A stretch of DNA of 64,000 nucleotides. It comes from CAZSNT01 sp964607765 (GTDB lineage: Bacteria; Verrucomicrobiota; Lentisphaeria; Oligosphaerales; JABHEG01). A program made the translations under genes and the position numbers. This document shows positions 17,717 through 27,125 of the stretch, in pieces. Under the pieces are notes generated by a model. That model was not told the origin of the DNA. It saw only the letters and a program-made list of their open reading frames with translations, and did not search any database. How positions within the stretch are numbered: position 1 is the stretch's first letter; every line of letters begins with the position of its first letter. The stretch covers positions 1-64,000 of the forward strand of contig CAZSNT010000034.1 in the NCBI GenBank assembly GCA_964607765.1, read 5' to 3'.

Positions 17717-19228
17717 CTACCTGTCGCCGTGCGCGTGCCGGCTGACAATGTGCACTTTCACCACGCCGCCCACCGTGACAGTCACCGGTTTCGGCTTGGT
17801 CGCTTCGCCTTCGCGCATGGGGTTGGGTTTGGCGATGATCACGTAGTTGCCGGGCGGCATGGTCCGGAACTCGAATGAGCCGTCTTTGCGGCACGTCATG
17901 GAGCCGCCCCATGTCCCGATGCCTCCGCCGCCTTCGGGTTCGATTTCCACGATGAAGGGGCGTTGCGGCGGTTCGCCGTCGAGGCCGACCACAGTGCCGC
18001 GAACACTGCCCATGCCCTCGACCACGATGGCGGCCTCTACCGGTTTCTCCCAAGGCTCTGTGCCCACGGGAAACAGCTTGGCGTTGATCGACTTCTGGTA
18101 CAAGCCCGGCGCGCGGCAGCGCAGGGCTGCGACGCCGTGCGGCAGCGACTGCAGTTCGAAGCGTCCGGCCGCGTCAGTCGTTGCTGTCGGGTTCGGGCTG
18201 CACGCGTAGCTCAGCCCGTCGATCCCCCACGTGCCCGTCGTGCTGACCGCTATGCCCGGCACGGGATTCCCGCTCGTGTCCAAGACCTGCCCGCGCAGGG
18301 AGCCTGTCTTGGCAAGCAGTGCGTCGAAGTCGCGGAAACCGTGTCCCGTCCGGTTGTCGAAGGCTCCGACACTGCGCCCTGCATAGCCTTCCGCCTGAGC
18401 GCTGATTCCGTAATACCCCTCCGGGATGCCCCGGAGTGTGAACGCACCGGTGTCATCCGTGTGGGCGCGTGCCGTCGGCTTGGCCGCTGCCGGTTTGACC
18501 CGTTGCCTGGTCATCACGACCTCTGCGCCGGCGATCACCTGGTGCGTTGCCATGTCGAACAGGCGGCCGCTCACCACACCGCCGTCGGTCACGCCCACGG
18601 GCGCCGCGGCCTTGCGCCTGTCTATCAGCCGCACGTTCGGCGGCACGTTCACGCTGTCCCAGGCTATGGGCCCGTCCGCGCCGACATACACGTCGATCCG
18701 CGGCGGCGGCACGGGCTGCCGGTAGTAGGAACTCTGCGAGCGGAAGTCGCCCGGGCTGCGACTGAAGCTCTGGTGAAAGTACTTCGGAACCCAGACTGTG
18801 AACGTCCAGTCGATCTGCCCGTCGAAGAATGACCAGCGTGTCTGCTGCTCGCTGCCCGGCCGCCGGTCGTGCACCACCACCAGCAGCGGCTTGTCATCGA
18901 CAATGTCCGCCGCGCCGCCGCTCATGGCGTGGGTCGGCCGCGTCAGCCGAGGCACCCGGATCGCGGCGAACGTCTCGAGGGCCGCGTTGAATTCCGCCGT
19001 GTCCCTGCAGCGGTACGCAAAGTGGTCCTGCCCGCCGTTGGGCCCGTTCGCATACGCCACGCGACTGGGCAGATTCGCCACCTGCACGCAGCCGCTCGGC
19101 CAGCCGCTGTCGCGCACGGGCCTGTTCCCTGTGCCAATCGACATCATCGCCCAGGTCGGCGCCTGCATCAGGCAGATGGTCAGTACCACGGCGGGGAACA
19201 TGGGAGCACGGTTTTTGTCCAGCCGCAT
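17717..19228 (-). CDS. Exported protein with carboxypeptidase-regulatory-like domains
   Basis: The protein has about 503 residues. The ATG at 19228 (a GTG one codon upstream is possible) follows an AAGG site and opens a signal peptide (MFPAVVLTICLMQAPTWA). Residues 60-190 have no clear family. From about 220 onward there are repeated carboxypeptidase D regulatory-like (transthyretin-type beta-sandwich) units: VSGRLFDMATHQVIAGAEVV, then LRGQVLDTSGNPVPGIAV, then VRGTVVGLDGEPP, each followed by a G-x-F-x-L/F strand. Such units usually mediate adhesion or stabilise surface proteins. It is divergent from the next gene, and its substrate is unknown. Confidence 0.75.
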   Translation of the reverse strand: MRLDKNRAPMFPAVVLTICLMQAPTWAMMSIGTGNRPVRDSGWPSGCVQVANLPSRVAYANGPNGGQDHFAYRCRDTAEFNAALETFAAIRVPRLTRPTHAMSGGAADIVDDKPLLVVVHDRRPGSEQQTRWSFFDGQIDWTFTVWVPKYFHQSFSRSPGDFRSQSSYYRQPVPPPRIDVYVGADGPIAWDSVNVPPNVRLIDRRKAAAPVGVTDGGVVSGRLFDMATHQVIAGAEVVMTRQRVKPAAAKPTARAHTDDTGAFTLRGIPEGYYGISAQAEGYAGRSVGAFDNRTGHGFRDFDALLAKTGSLRGQVLDTSGNPVPGIAVSTTGTWGIDGLSYACSPNPTATTDAAGRFELQSLPHGVAALRCRAPGLYQKSINAKLFPVGTEPWEKPVEAAIVVEGMGSVRGTVVGLDGEPPQRPFIVEIEPEGGGGIGTWGGSMTCRKDGSFEFRTMPPGNYVIIAKPNPMREGEATKPKPVTVTVGGVVKVHIVSRHAHGDR

Positions 19229-19398
19229 CACTCACGCCTTTCTCTCTTGCGGATAGTCTACAGGTCTCCACTTCCTACGACGATCAGACTGCGTGGTTTT
19301 CCAACCACCCGATTGTGCTTGACGGTGTGAGCCAACGCAGCCATAGTCTCTTGTCGTTCCTCCAAAAGGGAGGAGGAAGGCACGGGGAATCACACCGC

Positions 19399-22380
19399 AT
19401 GGACGCAATGAGCGTGGGATTGAGATGGTGCTGTCTTGTGTACATGGTGTTGGCGGCAGGCATGTGTTGCGCCAGTGCGGAAGAAGCGCGAACGCTGGGA
19501 ATCCTCAGCGTCACTAGCGGCGCGTGCAGCGAGATCGCCGACGAGGTGTTCGCGAAGTTGGCCGACGACGGCCCGGTTCCACTGGTCGAACGGGAGCGCT
19601 TCGACGCAGTCGCGCGCGAGGCAGAGCTGGCCCTGTCGGGCTTGGCAGCACGGGATCGCGCCGAGACGGGCAGACTTGTCGGCGCGGACGTGCTTGCGCT
19701 GTTCGCGGATGAGGTCACGCCTGCCGGAAGCGCAGTGTGTCTGGTGCTGTGCGATTGCCCGACGGGGGCGCGGATCGGTCAGTTGCGTATTCCCGTGGAG
19801 ATGGCCGGCCGGCGGGACGCATTTGTTAAAGAGATCTACGCCACATTGGCACGCTTCCCTGCCGGTGTAGACTCGATCGTCGCAGTCTCTGACTTCCTCA
19901 GCCGCGACTTGCTGTTTGACTATGCTCATCTGCAGACTGATCTCGCGGAGCTGCTCCGGCAGACGCTGCTATCGCGCCACGGAATTGCTGTGGTCGGCGT
20001 TGCTGAGGCCCAAGCGATAGCTGCTGAGATCGAGCGCAGTGGACGCAACGTACGCCGCGCACGCTCCTTGTTCGTCGAGGGCGAGTATCGCACCGATCCG
20101 CGCGCCGAAGGTGGACCGCGGATTTCCATTTCAGCGCAGATTCATCCGGTGCACGGCGAACGGGTAGCACTGGCATCCGGCACGATCCCGCTGGCTGACG
20201 CAGGGACCTTCATCGTGGAGCGGCTGATCGCCTCCCTGGTGGAATTGGCAGGCACGGATCCGGGAACAGCCCGTGGCCCTGACGACGAGTTCGACCGACT
20301 CGTAAAGCGCGCCGCCGAGTTCGTCGAGATCGGCGAATTCGACCGGGCGGCAGCGTTGCGTGAAGCCGCACTGCTGCTACGCCCCGAGGCGGCTTCCGAG
20401 CGCGTGCAACTCGTGCAGGATTACATGGCCCGGAACGGGCTTCCTTCCGGAGGCCGGCCGCGAACCTTCAAAGGCGTAGACGTCGCTCGCCAATTCTCGA
20501 GCAGTCGCGCACGCCGCTGTGTGGGGTACGCGCGGCGCACGCTGCAGCACGTTGAGTATCTGGTCCGGAACCGTCAGGTGACCCTTCGAGCCGGCACGAG
20601 GCTGTTTGGCAGGGCGATTTCCTGCATGCACGGGCTCAACGGGTTTGTACGGCATGGGGGTGCAGAGGAGTGTCTCCCACATAATGAGCTGCTGAAGAAG
20701 GACTTCGTGCGCCACGTGGGGCCGGCCCTCTTGCGGCTCGATTGTGCCCCCGACCGCAACGCGAGGCACCGCGCGGAGTTCCTTCATTCGGCCGCCTACC
20801 AGACGTTCTACCATGCATTCCAGCGTATCGACGAGGCCCCACGGAGTGCCGACGAACTCGCCCTGGTGGGCGATCTCTTGTGCAAGGTCCTGCCTACGGA
20901 CACGCCCGCAATGTGGAACATCCTCGCGTGGTTGCGTGAAGGTCCGCGCGTGCTTCCCGATGCCGAGCGGGACGTTGCTCTGAAGACGTGGCAGGCGTTC
21001 GTTGACCGGATAGGCTCCTCGAGGCAGCCCCTCCTGCAGGCTTACGGACAGTACGCGCGGCTGTGCGACCGACGCTACCGACTCGGTGAGGTGTCGAAGC
21101 TGCTGCTTGCCGATATGGAGGCTCTGCGGGAAGCGCTGAACGCGGAGGAACTCAAGGTGTTGGACAGTCGCGGGGACTTCCGGGGAAAAGTCAGTGAGGA
21201 GATAGCCAATATCGAGCGTGCTCTGCGTCCCGAACCACGGCCAGCAGCGCGGCGCGGCGCGAAGGGTCCGTCGTTGCGTGTGTCGGCTGACGGGGCCATT
21301 CGGTGTGAACGCGTCCTGTTGCACCCCATTGACGCCAGGATCGTGTTGAAGGACGGATCGACCAAGCTCCTGAGTGAGCATCACTGGCGGGCGGGCGGCG
21401 GTTACAGCGGGTGGCGGGGACTGGTGCCGGCGTGGGAGGGGACGGACGTGGTCTACGCCGGTGGCGCGCTCATGTATCTCGATCGCACCGGCCAGGCTCG
21501 CGAAGTACTGGTTGACCGGAAGCTGAGCATCGACAGTGTCGTGTTCGATGGGCGCTATCTGTGGGCGGCCGCCGGTTATTCGCATGGCGTGTACGTCCTG
21601 GACTCTCAAGGGACCACAGTCGCGCACGCGACCGCGGTCCACGGCCTTCCCGACGCCTACGTGAGAATGCCGCTCCATCCGCTGTCTGAAGGGCGCGTTA
21701 TGGCGGCCGGATCGTTTCGGTACGGCGGGCGGGGTTGGCTGGCCACAATCAGGCTTGGCCCCACGGGACCGCACGTGAACGTGTTCCACGAAGCTGTCAA
21801 GACATGGCCCCGCAGCAAGGAGACACTCCAGGACCTCCTGGATCCGGCCCTGCGATTCACACCGCCTTGGATTACTGAACACCGAGATCAGACTGGGAAG
21901 CGCTGGGCGTTCGTGGGCCGACCCCACGCCCCGCTGATGGTTGATCTCGATAGTCTCGAGGTGCGCGTCTACCCGCTCCGGGGACGGTTTGACGGGGGAG
22001 TCTTCCCGCGCGGCGAATCGGCCTGCGCGTTCCTGTCTCATGCCGGACTCCTGTACGTTGCCGACACGTCGTATGACTTTCGGGTTGGCCGCCTGGATCC
22101 CCAGACCTGCCGTTTCGAAGAGGTCCGCACACGTGAGGGCAGTTGGCTATCGCACGGCGGCTGTCTGGCTCGGTTCGGGGACTGGCTCTATTATGTCAGC
22201 AGCCATCGCTGGGTGCGGTACAACCTCGAGACCGGCCAGGAGGAGTGCCTTGTGAGGAGTCACCTTTCGTTGCCCAAACCCCGGTACGGCGGACCTGGCT
22301 GGCACATCGCCGTATCACGGTGTTTCGGGCTCGTCGCGTGGCAACGCGGGGAGCTCTTCAGAGTCAGCGTTGAGCGTTGA
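19399..22380 (+). CDS. Exported CsgG/HfaB-like N-terminus with beta-propeller-like C-terminus
   Basis: The ATG at 19399 gives 993 residues and a signal peptide (LRWCCLVYMVLAAGMCCASA then EE); an upstream in-frame start would bury it. Residues 35-180 resemble CsgG/LpoB-type domains: LGILSVTSG, VPLVERERFDAVARE, GRLVGADVLALF. A helical middle region follows. The last 370 residues look like propeller blades (VVFDGRYLWAAAGYSHGVYVL, LLYVADTSYDFRVGRLD). CsgG-like domains here probably act as periplasmic sensors or partners rather than curli pores. The stop codon falls in a heptamer repeat (GCGTTGAGCGTTGA). The functional call is tentative. Confidence 0.6.
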   Translation: MDAMSVGLRWCCLVYMVLAAGMCCASAEEARTLGILSVTSGACSEIADEVFAKLADDGPVPLVERERFDAVAREAELALSGLAARDRAETGRLVGADVLALFADEVTPAGSAVCLVLCDCPTGARIGQLRIPVEMAGRRDAFVKEIYATLARFPAGVDSIVAVSDFLSRDLLFDYAHLQTDLAELLRQTLLSRHGIAVVGVAEAQAIAAEIERSGRNVRRARSLFVEGEYRTDPRAEGGPRISISAQIHPVHGERVALASGTIPLADAGTFIVERLIASLVELAGTDPGTARGPDDEFDRLVKRAAEFVEIGEFDRAAALREAALLLRPEAASERVQLVQDYMARNGLPSGGRPRTFKGVDVARQFSSSRARRCVGYARRTLQHVEYLVRNRQVTLRAGTRLFGRAISCMHGLNGFVRHGGAEECLPHNELLKKDFVRHVGPALLRLDCAPDRNARHRAEFLHSAAYQTFYHAFQRIDEAPRSADELALVGDLLCKVLPTDTPAMWNILAWLREGPRVLPDAERDVALKTWQAFVDRIGSSRQPLLQAYGQYARLCDRRYRLGEVSKLLLADMEALREALNAEELKVLDSRGDFRGKVSEEIANIERALRPEPRPAARRGAKGPSLRVSADGAIRCERVLLHPIDARIVLKDGSTKLLSEHHWRAGGGYSGWRGLVPAWEGTDVVYAGGALMYLDRTGQAREVLVDRKLSIDSVVFDGRYLWAAAGYSHGVYVLDSQGTTVAHATAVHGLPDAYVRMPLHPLSEGRVMAAGSFRYGGRGWLATIRLGPTGPHVNVFHEAVKTWPRSKETLQDLLDPALRFTPPWITEHRDQTGKRWAFVGRPHAPLMVDLDSLEVRVYPLRGRFDGGVFPRGESACAFLSHAGLLYVADTSYDFRVGRLDPQTCRFEEVRTREGSWLSHGGCLARFGDWLYYVSSHRWVRYNLETGQEECLVRSHLSLPKPRYGGPGWHIAVSRCFGLVAWQRGELFRVSVER

Positions 22381-22408
22381 GGGAAGTGGTTTGAGAGGAG
22401 AACATGAT

Positions 22409-22786
22409 ATGAGCAACTTCCTGGGGAGCCTGCCGTTGGGAGCTGCCGTTGCGGGCACGTCAGCGGACGGGGCGGAAAGCCGTGTCCTGCGCCACGTCGT
22501 TCTGTTCGCCTGGAAGGCCGGTACCCCGGCCGAGACGATCCGACGCATCGAGAACGCGTTCCGTTCGCTGCCTGGCAAGATCGACGCGATTGCCGACTTT
22601 GAGTGGGGTACGGACGTGAGTGTGGAGAACAAGGCCCACGGCTACACTCACGCATTCCTGCTCACGTTCCGTTCCGAGCAAGACCGTGCGGTGTACCTGC
22701 CGCACACCGACCACAAGGCGTTCGGCGCGCTGTTGCGTCCGCACGTGGCCAAAGTCCTGGTCGTGGACTACTGGCAGAGCCGCTGA
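22409..22786 (+). CDS. Stress-responsive Dabb (A/B barrel) domain protein
   Basis: The protein has 125 residues and starts at the ATG at 22409, eight bases after GAGAGGAG. After a 35-residue lead, the Dabb ferredoxin-like fold is clear: LRHVVLFAWKAGTP, then FEWGTDVSVENKAHGYTHAFLLTF, then YLPHTDHKAF and a final VVDYW. These proteins dimerise. Some are stress-induced and some have small-molecule cyclase or lyase roles. The N-terminal lead (LPLGAAVAGTSA) might be a weak signal peptide. Confidence 0.85.
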   Translation: MSNFLGSLPLGAAVAGTSADGAESRVLRHVVLFAWKAGTPAETIRRIENAFRSLPGKIDAIADFEWGTDVSVENKAHGYTHAFLLTFRSEQDRAVYLPHTDHKAFGALLRPHVAKVLVVDYWQSR

Positions 22787-22796
22787 CGTCTGTGAC

Positions 22797-22866
22797 GAGG
22801 GGATGAGATGAGGTAGGAGAACGGACACGCGCTCCCTCATCTCCTCACCTTATCTCCCTTACCTCA
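22797..22866. repeat. Inverted array of about 9-bp AG-rich units
   Basis: A left block (GAGGGGATGAGATGAGGTAG) at 22799-22818 and a right block on the opposite strand at 22835-22864 (TCATCTCCTCACCTTATCTC) are made of similar short units in inverted orientation around a 16-base centre. The layout matches the arrays at 39.4 and 45.6 kb although the unit sequences differ. It could also act as a termination hairpin for the Dabb gene. Confidence 0.6.
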
Positions 22867-22881
22867 ACGCCATTCCCCGTC

Positions 22882-22903
22882 AATCGTGATTTTTCTCACG
22901 ATT
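22882..22903. promoter_or_regulatory. CRP/FNR-type operator upstream of hydE
   Basis: The perfect palindrome AATCGTGA-N6-TCACGATT has the GTGA-N6-TCAC core of CRP/FNR-family sites. Its centre is about 61 bases upstream of the start point predicted from the adjacent promoter, the classic class I activator position. It is T-rich in the middle, so a terminator-like hairpin is the alternative. Confidence 0.55.
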
Positions 22904-22917
22904 TCGATCCCCCTCTG

Positions 22918-22948
22918 TTGACACCCCTCCCGCACCGTGTCATAGTAT
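22918..22948 (+). promoter_or_regulatory. Sigma-70 promoter of the hyd operon
   Basis: A consensus -35 TTGACA at 22918-22923 is followed after 17 bases by CATAGT at 22941-22946. Transcription would start near 22953. It lies between two CRP/FNR-type palindromes. Confidence 0.6.
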
Positions 22949-22950
22949 GT

Positions 22951-22970
22951 GTTGTGAAAAGAATCACAAC
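22951..22970. promoter_or_regulatory. Second CRP/FNR-type operator, at the predicted start point
   Basis: GTTGTGA-N6-TCACAAC is a perfect palindrome with the TGTGA-N6-TCACA consensus of CRP-family regulators. It overlaps the predicted start point, where binding would normally repress. Together with the site at 22882 it suggests tight redox or metabolic control. Confidence 0.55.
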
Positions 22971-23075
22971 TGGCCGCGCGCTGCTGATGCTCGGCGAACG
23001 CAGGCGCCCCATTCTGCCGGACGTCGGTGCCACATTCACCGTGGCCCTGCCGCGGCAGAACCAGGACTGAGGACA

Positions 23076-24149
23076 ATGACCAGAGACACCATACTGGAGT
23101 GGCTGCGTGAGCGTGATCCGGAACGCCTGCGCTCGCTGTGGGCGCGAGCGGACGCGGTGCGGCGTCGCGCCGTCGGCGACACGGTGCATCTGCGCGGACT
23201 GGTCGAGTTCTCGAACCGCTGTGCGCGGCAGTGCCTGTACTGCGGGCTGCGCGCTGAGAACTCCGGGCTGCAGCGGTACCGCATGGGCCGTGAGGAGATT
23301 CTGCGATGTGCGGACACCGCTGACGCTGCCGGTCTGGGCACACTGGTCCTGCAGTCCGGCGAGGATCCCGGCATGACCGTGGAGTGGCTGGCTGACGTTG
23401 TGCGGCAGACCAAGGCGCGCACGGGGTTGGCCGTCACATTGAGTGTCGGTGAGCGCGCGGCAGCCGATCTGCGGGCCTGGCGCGAGGCGGGCGCAGACCG
23501 GTACCTGCTGCGGTTCGAGACGTCGAACGCGGCGTTGTTTCGGACCATCCATCCGCCGTGCGCGGCGCGCCCGGCAGAGCGTTTCACCCAACTGCGCACG
23601 CTGCGTGAGCTTGGGTACGAGACCGGCAGCGGCGTCATGGTCGGGATTCCCGGGCAGACGATTGCGGATGTGGCCGATGACCTGGAGGCGTTTCGACGCC
23701 TTGACCTGGACATGATAGGCGTCGGGCCGTTCGTGCCGCACCCGGCCACGCCGCTCGGCGCCGCGCCGGCCGCCGGCCGGGCGCCCGCTGGCGAACAGGT
23801 CCCGAACACGGCGTCGATGGCCTGCACCGTGGTTGCGCTTGCACGCCTGCTTTGCCCGTTGACGAACATCCCGAGCACCACGGCCCTGGCCACGCTGACG
23901 GGTGCTGACGGCCGGGGTGCCGGGCTGCGCGTCGGCGCGAACGTGCTCATGCCGAACATCACGCCGGAGCCCTACCGCGGTTGGTACGAGATCTACCCGG
24001 CGAAGTCGGGGGCTGCGCGCAGCGCGGAGCGTGAGATCGCCGTGATGCGTGAGACGGTCCTGGCCTGCAGCCGAGTGCCTGGAATGGGGCGCGGCGACGC
24101 GCCGAACTATGCGCGGCGCGCACCGACAGCGCTCGCAGCGGGGAGTTGA
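23076..24149 (+). CDS. hydE: [FeFe] hydrogenase maturase HydE, radical SAM
   Basis: The protein has 357 residues and starts at the ATG at 23076 after a GAGGA site. The radical SAM cluster motif is C49-ARQ-C53-LY-C56. Other HydE features are GTLVLQSGEDPG, YLLRFETSNAALF, GYETGSGVMVGIPGQT and the C-terminal LMPNITP. HydE is an SAM radical enzyme that processes the HydG-derived Fe(CO)2CN synthon during H-cluster assembly in the cytoplasm. It is followed four bases later by hydG. The order hydE-hydG-aspA-hydF on one strand forms a maturation operon. No catalytic hydrogenase gene lies in this window. Confidence 0.95.
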   Translation: MTRDTILEWLRERDPERLRSLWARADAVRRRAVGDTVHLRGLVEFSNRCARQCLYCGLRAENSGLQRYRMGREEILRCADTADAAGLGTLVLQSGEDPGMTVEWLADVVRQTKARTGLAVTLSVGERAAADLRAWREAGADRYLLRFETSNAALFRTIHPPCAARPAERFTQLRTLRELGYETGSGVMVGIPGQTIADVADDLEAFRRLDLDMIGVGPFVPHPATPLGAAPAAGRAPAGEQVPNTASMACTVVALARLLCPLTNIPSTTALATLTGADGRGAGLRVGANVLMPNITPEPYRGWYEIYPAKSGAARSAEREIAVMRETVLACSRVPGMGRGDAPNYARRAPTALAAGS

Positions 24150-24152
24150 ACG

Positions 24153-25577
24153 ATGACCACGACGCCTGCCATGACGCTGGGCGAGAATGCGGTTGACTTC
24201 ATTGATGACCGGGCCCTGCACGGGTTGCTGGCCGCGCCGGCGCCCGAACCAGCGCGCGTACGCGACGTGTTGGCCAAGAGCATGGCCAAGCAACCGCTCT
24301 CCACGGCGGAGACCGCCATGCTCCTCCGCACCACGGACCCCGCGTTGATCGAGGAGATCTTCGAGTGCGCCCGTGAGCTCAAGCAGCGTGTTTACGGCAA
24401 TCGGATTGTCCTGTTCGCGCCTCTGTACGTTGGCAGTCTGTGCACGAACGACTGTCTGTACTGTGCGTTTCGCGCAAGCAACACGGACGCGGTGCGGCGC
24501 ACACTGTCACACAACGAACTCCGTGAGCAGGTAACCGCCCTGGAGAGTGCGGGACAGAAGCGTCTGATCCTCGTGTTCGGCGAGCATCCCAGGTACGACG
24601 CGCAGTTCATTGCCGACAGCGTGCGAACCGTGTACGACACGACTGCGGGCCACGGCGAGATCCGCCGCGTCAACATCAACGCCGCTCCCCTCGACCACGA
24701 CGGATACCGGCTGGTCAAAGAAGCCGGCATCGGTACGTACCAGATCTTCCAGGAGACGTACCACCGGGAAACGTACCGGCGCATGCACACGGCCGGCACG
24801 CGCAAGGGCGACTTCCTGTACCGCCTGGACGGGTTGAGCCGGGCCTTCGAAGCGGGTTGCGATGACGTCGGTATCGGCGCTCTGTTCGGCCTGTACGACT
24901 GGCGCTTCGACACGCTCGGGCTGGTGCGGCACGCGCTGTTCCTCCAGGAAACGTACGGGGTCGGCCCGCACACCATCAGCTTCCCGCGGCTCAGGCCGGC
25001 GTGCGGCACGCAACTGGATTCACAGCATCTGGTCAGCGACGACGATTTCAAGCGGCTGGTAGCCATCCTGCGGCTTGCTGTTCCCTACACGGGCCTCATT
25101 CTCACCGCGCGTGAGCCGCCCGCCCTGCGTCGTGAAGTGATGGCCTTCGGCGTCTCGCAGATCGATGCCGGCAGCCGCATCGAGATAGGCGGGTACTCCG
25201 AGGCCGGCGATGCCCAGGTCATGGAGCGCGAGCAATTCCAGCTGGGCGACATCCGCTCGCTCGACGAGGTCATGCGCGAACTGGTCGAGGACAGCTATGT
25301 TCCGAGCTTCTGCACGGCCTGCTACCGGGTCGGGCGGACCGGCGAGCACTTCATGGAGTTCGCCATCCCCGGCTTCATCAAGCGGTTCTGTACCCCCAAT
25401 GCGCTGCTGACGCTGCAGGAGTACCTGACCGACTACGCGTCGCCCGAGACACGGAACGCGGGTGACGCACTGATTCGCGAGGAGCTCGGGCGTCTCGAGG
25501 ACAGCGACGCAAAGACCCGTCTGATCGCGCGCCTGGAACGGATTCAGCGTTCCGACGCCCGCGACCTGTACTTCTGA
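24153..25577 (+). CDS. hydG: [FeFe] hydrogenase maturase HydG, tyrosine lyase
   Basis: The protein has 474 residues, the normal length. The radical SAM motif is C97-TND-C101-LY-C104. The auxiliary-cluster cysteines typical of HydG are present near the C-terminus: C387-TA-C390 and C413 (KRFCTPNALLTLQEYL). The enzyme cleaves tyrosine to p-cresol and dehydroglycine and builds CO and CN ligands on iron. A GGGGAG site precedes the ATG and the gene nearly abuts hydE. The identification rests on full-length motif agreement. Confidence 0.96.
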   Translation: MTTTPAMTLGENAVDFIDDRALHGLLAAPAPEPARVRDVLAKSMAKQPLSTAETAMLLRTTDPALIEEIFECARELKQRVYGNRIVLFAPLYVGSLCTNDCLYCAFRASNTDAVRRTLSHNELREQVTALESAGQKRLILVFGEHPRYDAQFIADSVRTVYDTTAGHGEIRRVNINAAPLDHDGYRLVKEAGIGTYQIFQETYHRETYRRMHTAGTRKGDFLYRLDGLSRAFEAGCDDVGIGALFGLYDWRFDTLGLVRHALFLQETYGVGPHTISFPRLRPACGTQLDSQHLVSDDDFKRLVAILRLAVPYTGLILTAREPPALRREVMAFGVSQIDAGSRIEIGGYSEAGDAQVMEREQFQLGDIRSLDEVMRELVEDSYVPSFCTACYRVGRTGEHFMEFAIPGFIKRFCTPNALLTLQEYLTDYASPETRNAGDALIREELGRLEDSDAKTRLIARLERIQRSDARDLYF

Positions 25578-25644
25578 GCGCCATTCAGCCGGGCGCGGTT
25601 CGCACTCCGGGTGCGCGCCGGCTCACACATGAGAGCAGTTACCG

Positions 25645-27075
25645 ATGAACCCGTTTCGAACAGAAACAGACAGTCTGGGCACGGTGCGCATCCCCGGCGA
25701 CGCGCTGCACGGGATCCACACGCATCGGGCGCTGGCGAACTTCCCGCTGGCAGGTCGCCCGGTGCGGCCCGCACTGGTGCGTGCCTACGGTGCGGTGAAG
25801 CTGGCCTGTGCCCGCACCAATCGCGAGCTGGGCTGCTGGGACACGACGCGTTTCGCGGCCATCGAGCAGGCGTGTTCCGAACTGATGGATGGCGCGCTCG
25901 TGCCGCACGTCACGGTAGACGCGCTGCAAGGCGGCGCGGGCACGTCCACGAACATGAACGTGAACGAGGTCATCGCGAACCGCGCGCTCGTGCTGCTAAG
26001 CAAGCCCCCCGGCGACTATGCGGTCATCCACCCGCTGGACGATGTGAACCGCCACCAGTCGACCAACGACACGTTCCCAACCGCGCTGCGCGTTGCGGCC
26101 ATGTGGCAGCTGCAGGAGCTGGAACGCCGCGTGACCGCGCTGCTGGAGGCATTCCAGGCGAAGGAGCATCAATTTGCCTACGTGGTGAAGCTGGGGCGCA
26201 CCGAGTTGCAGGACGCCGTATTGACCACGCTCGGCCGCACCATGTCGGCGTACGCCGAAGCGTTCGGCAGGGACAGGTGGCGTGTGTACAAGTGCGGCGA
26301 GCGGCTGCGTGTCGTGAACCTGGGCGGCACCGCCATCGGCACCGGGCTCGGGGCGCCGCGCCGGTTTGTGTTCCGCGCCGTGGAACACTTGCGCGAGATC
26401 ACACACCTGAACCTGGCGCGTGCCGAGAACCTGGTCGAAGCAACCCAGAACACCGACGCGTTCGTCGAGGTCAGCGGCATTCTCAAGGCGCTCGCCGGCA
26501 ACCTGGTGAAGGTGGCCAATGACCTGCGCCTGCTGTCGTCGGGGCCGGATGCGGGGTTCGGCGAGATCCGGCTGCCGCCACGCCAGGCCGGGTCCTCGAT
26601 CATGCCGGGCAAGGTCAACCCGGTGATCCCCGAAGCGGTGGTGCAGGCGGGTGTCCAGGCCGTGGCCAACGACGCCGCACTGACCCAGGCATGTGCGGCC
26701 GGTTGCCTGGAACTGAACCCGTTCATGCCGCTGATCGCCGATTCACTGCTCGGCACGATCGAGTTGCTGACCAACGCGTGCGGGATTCTGGCCGAGCGCT
26801 GCGTCGAGGGCATCGCGGCCGACGAGGCACGCTGTCGCGAGCACGTTGACAGCGCCACCGCAACCGTGACCGCGCTCGTCGAGAGCATCGGCTACGCAGC
26901 GGCCCAGGAAGCGGTCGCGCTGGCGGCCGGACAGCGTGGAACGGTTCGTGACATCGTTCTGGACAAGCGGTGGTTGACCGCAGAGCAGTACAACGACCTG
27001 GTCTCCGCCGAGACTGTCACGAAGCTCGGCTCGAGCCCCCTCGCAACGGACCGGCATGGAACGGCGCAGTCCTGA
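25645..27075 (+). CDS. aspA: Aspartate ammonia-lyase inside the hyd operon
   Basis: The protein has 476 residues and belongs to the aspartase/fumarase superfamily. Seen motifs are GGAGTSTNMNVNEVIANRA, HQSTNDTFPTALR and the signature loop GSSIMPGKVNPVIPE with the catalytic Ser. It converts aspartate to fumarate and ammonia. The ATG at 25645 lies 68 bases after hydG and the stop is 51 bases before hydF. Aspartase genes among hydE/F/G genes are known in other anaerobes. A local ammonia supply for the dithiomethylamine bridge of the H-cluster is an attractive but unproven reason. Confidence 0.93.
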   Translation: MNPFRTETDSLGTVRIPGDALHGIHTHRALANFPLAGRPVRPALVRAYGAVKLACARTNRELGCWDTTRFAAIEQACSELMDGALVPHVTVDALQGGAGTSTNMNVNEVIANRALVLLSKPPGDYAVIHPLDDVNRHQSTNDTFPTALRVAAMWQLQELERRVTALLEAFQAKEHQFAYVVKLGRTELQDAVLTTLGRTMSAYAEAFGRDRWRVYKCGERLRVVNLGGTAIGTGLGAPRRFVFRAVEHLREITHLNLARAENLVEATQNTDAFVEVSGILKALAGNLVKVANDLRLLSSGPDAGFGEIRLPPRQAGSSIMPGKVNPVIPEAVVQAGVQAVANDAALTQACAAGCLELNPFMPLIADSLLGTIELLTNACGILAERCVEGIAADEARCREHVDSATATVTALVESIGYAAAQEAVALAAGQRGTVRDIVLDKRWLTAEQYNDLVSAETVTKLGSSPLATDRHGTAQS

Positions 27076-27125
27076 GCTCTGGCCGTGCGCAAACGTACAG
27101 ACAACCACGCCAACGGTAATTCGAC

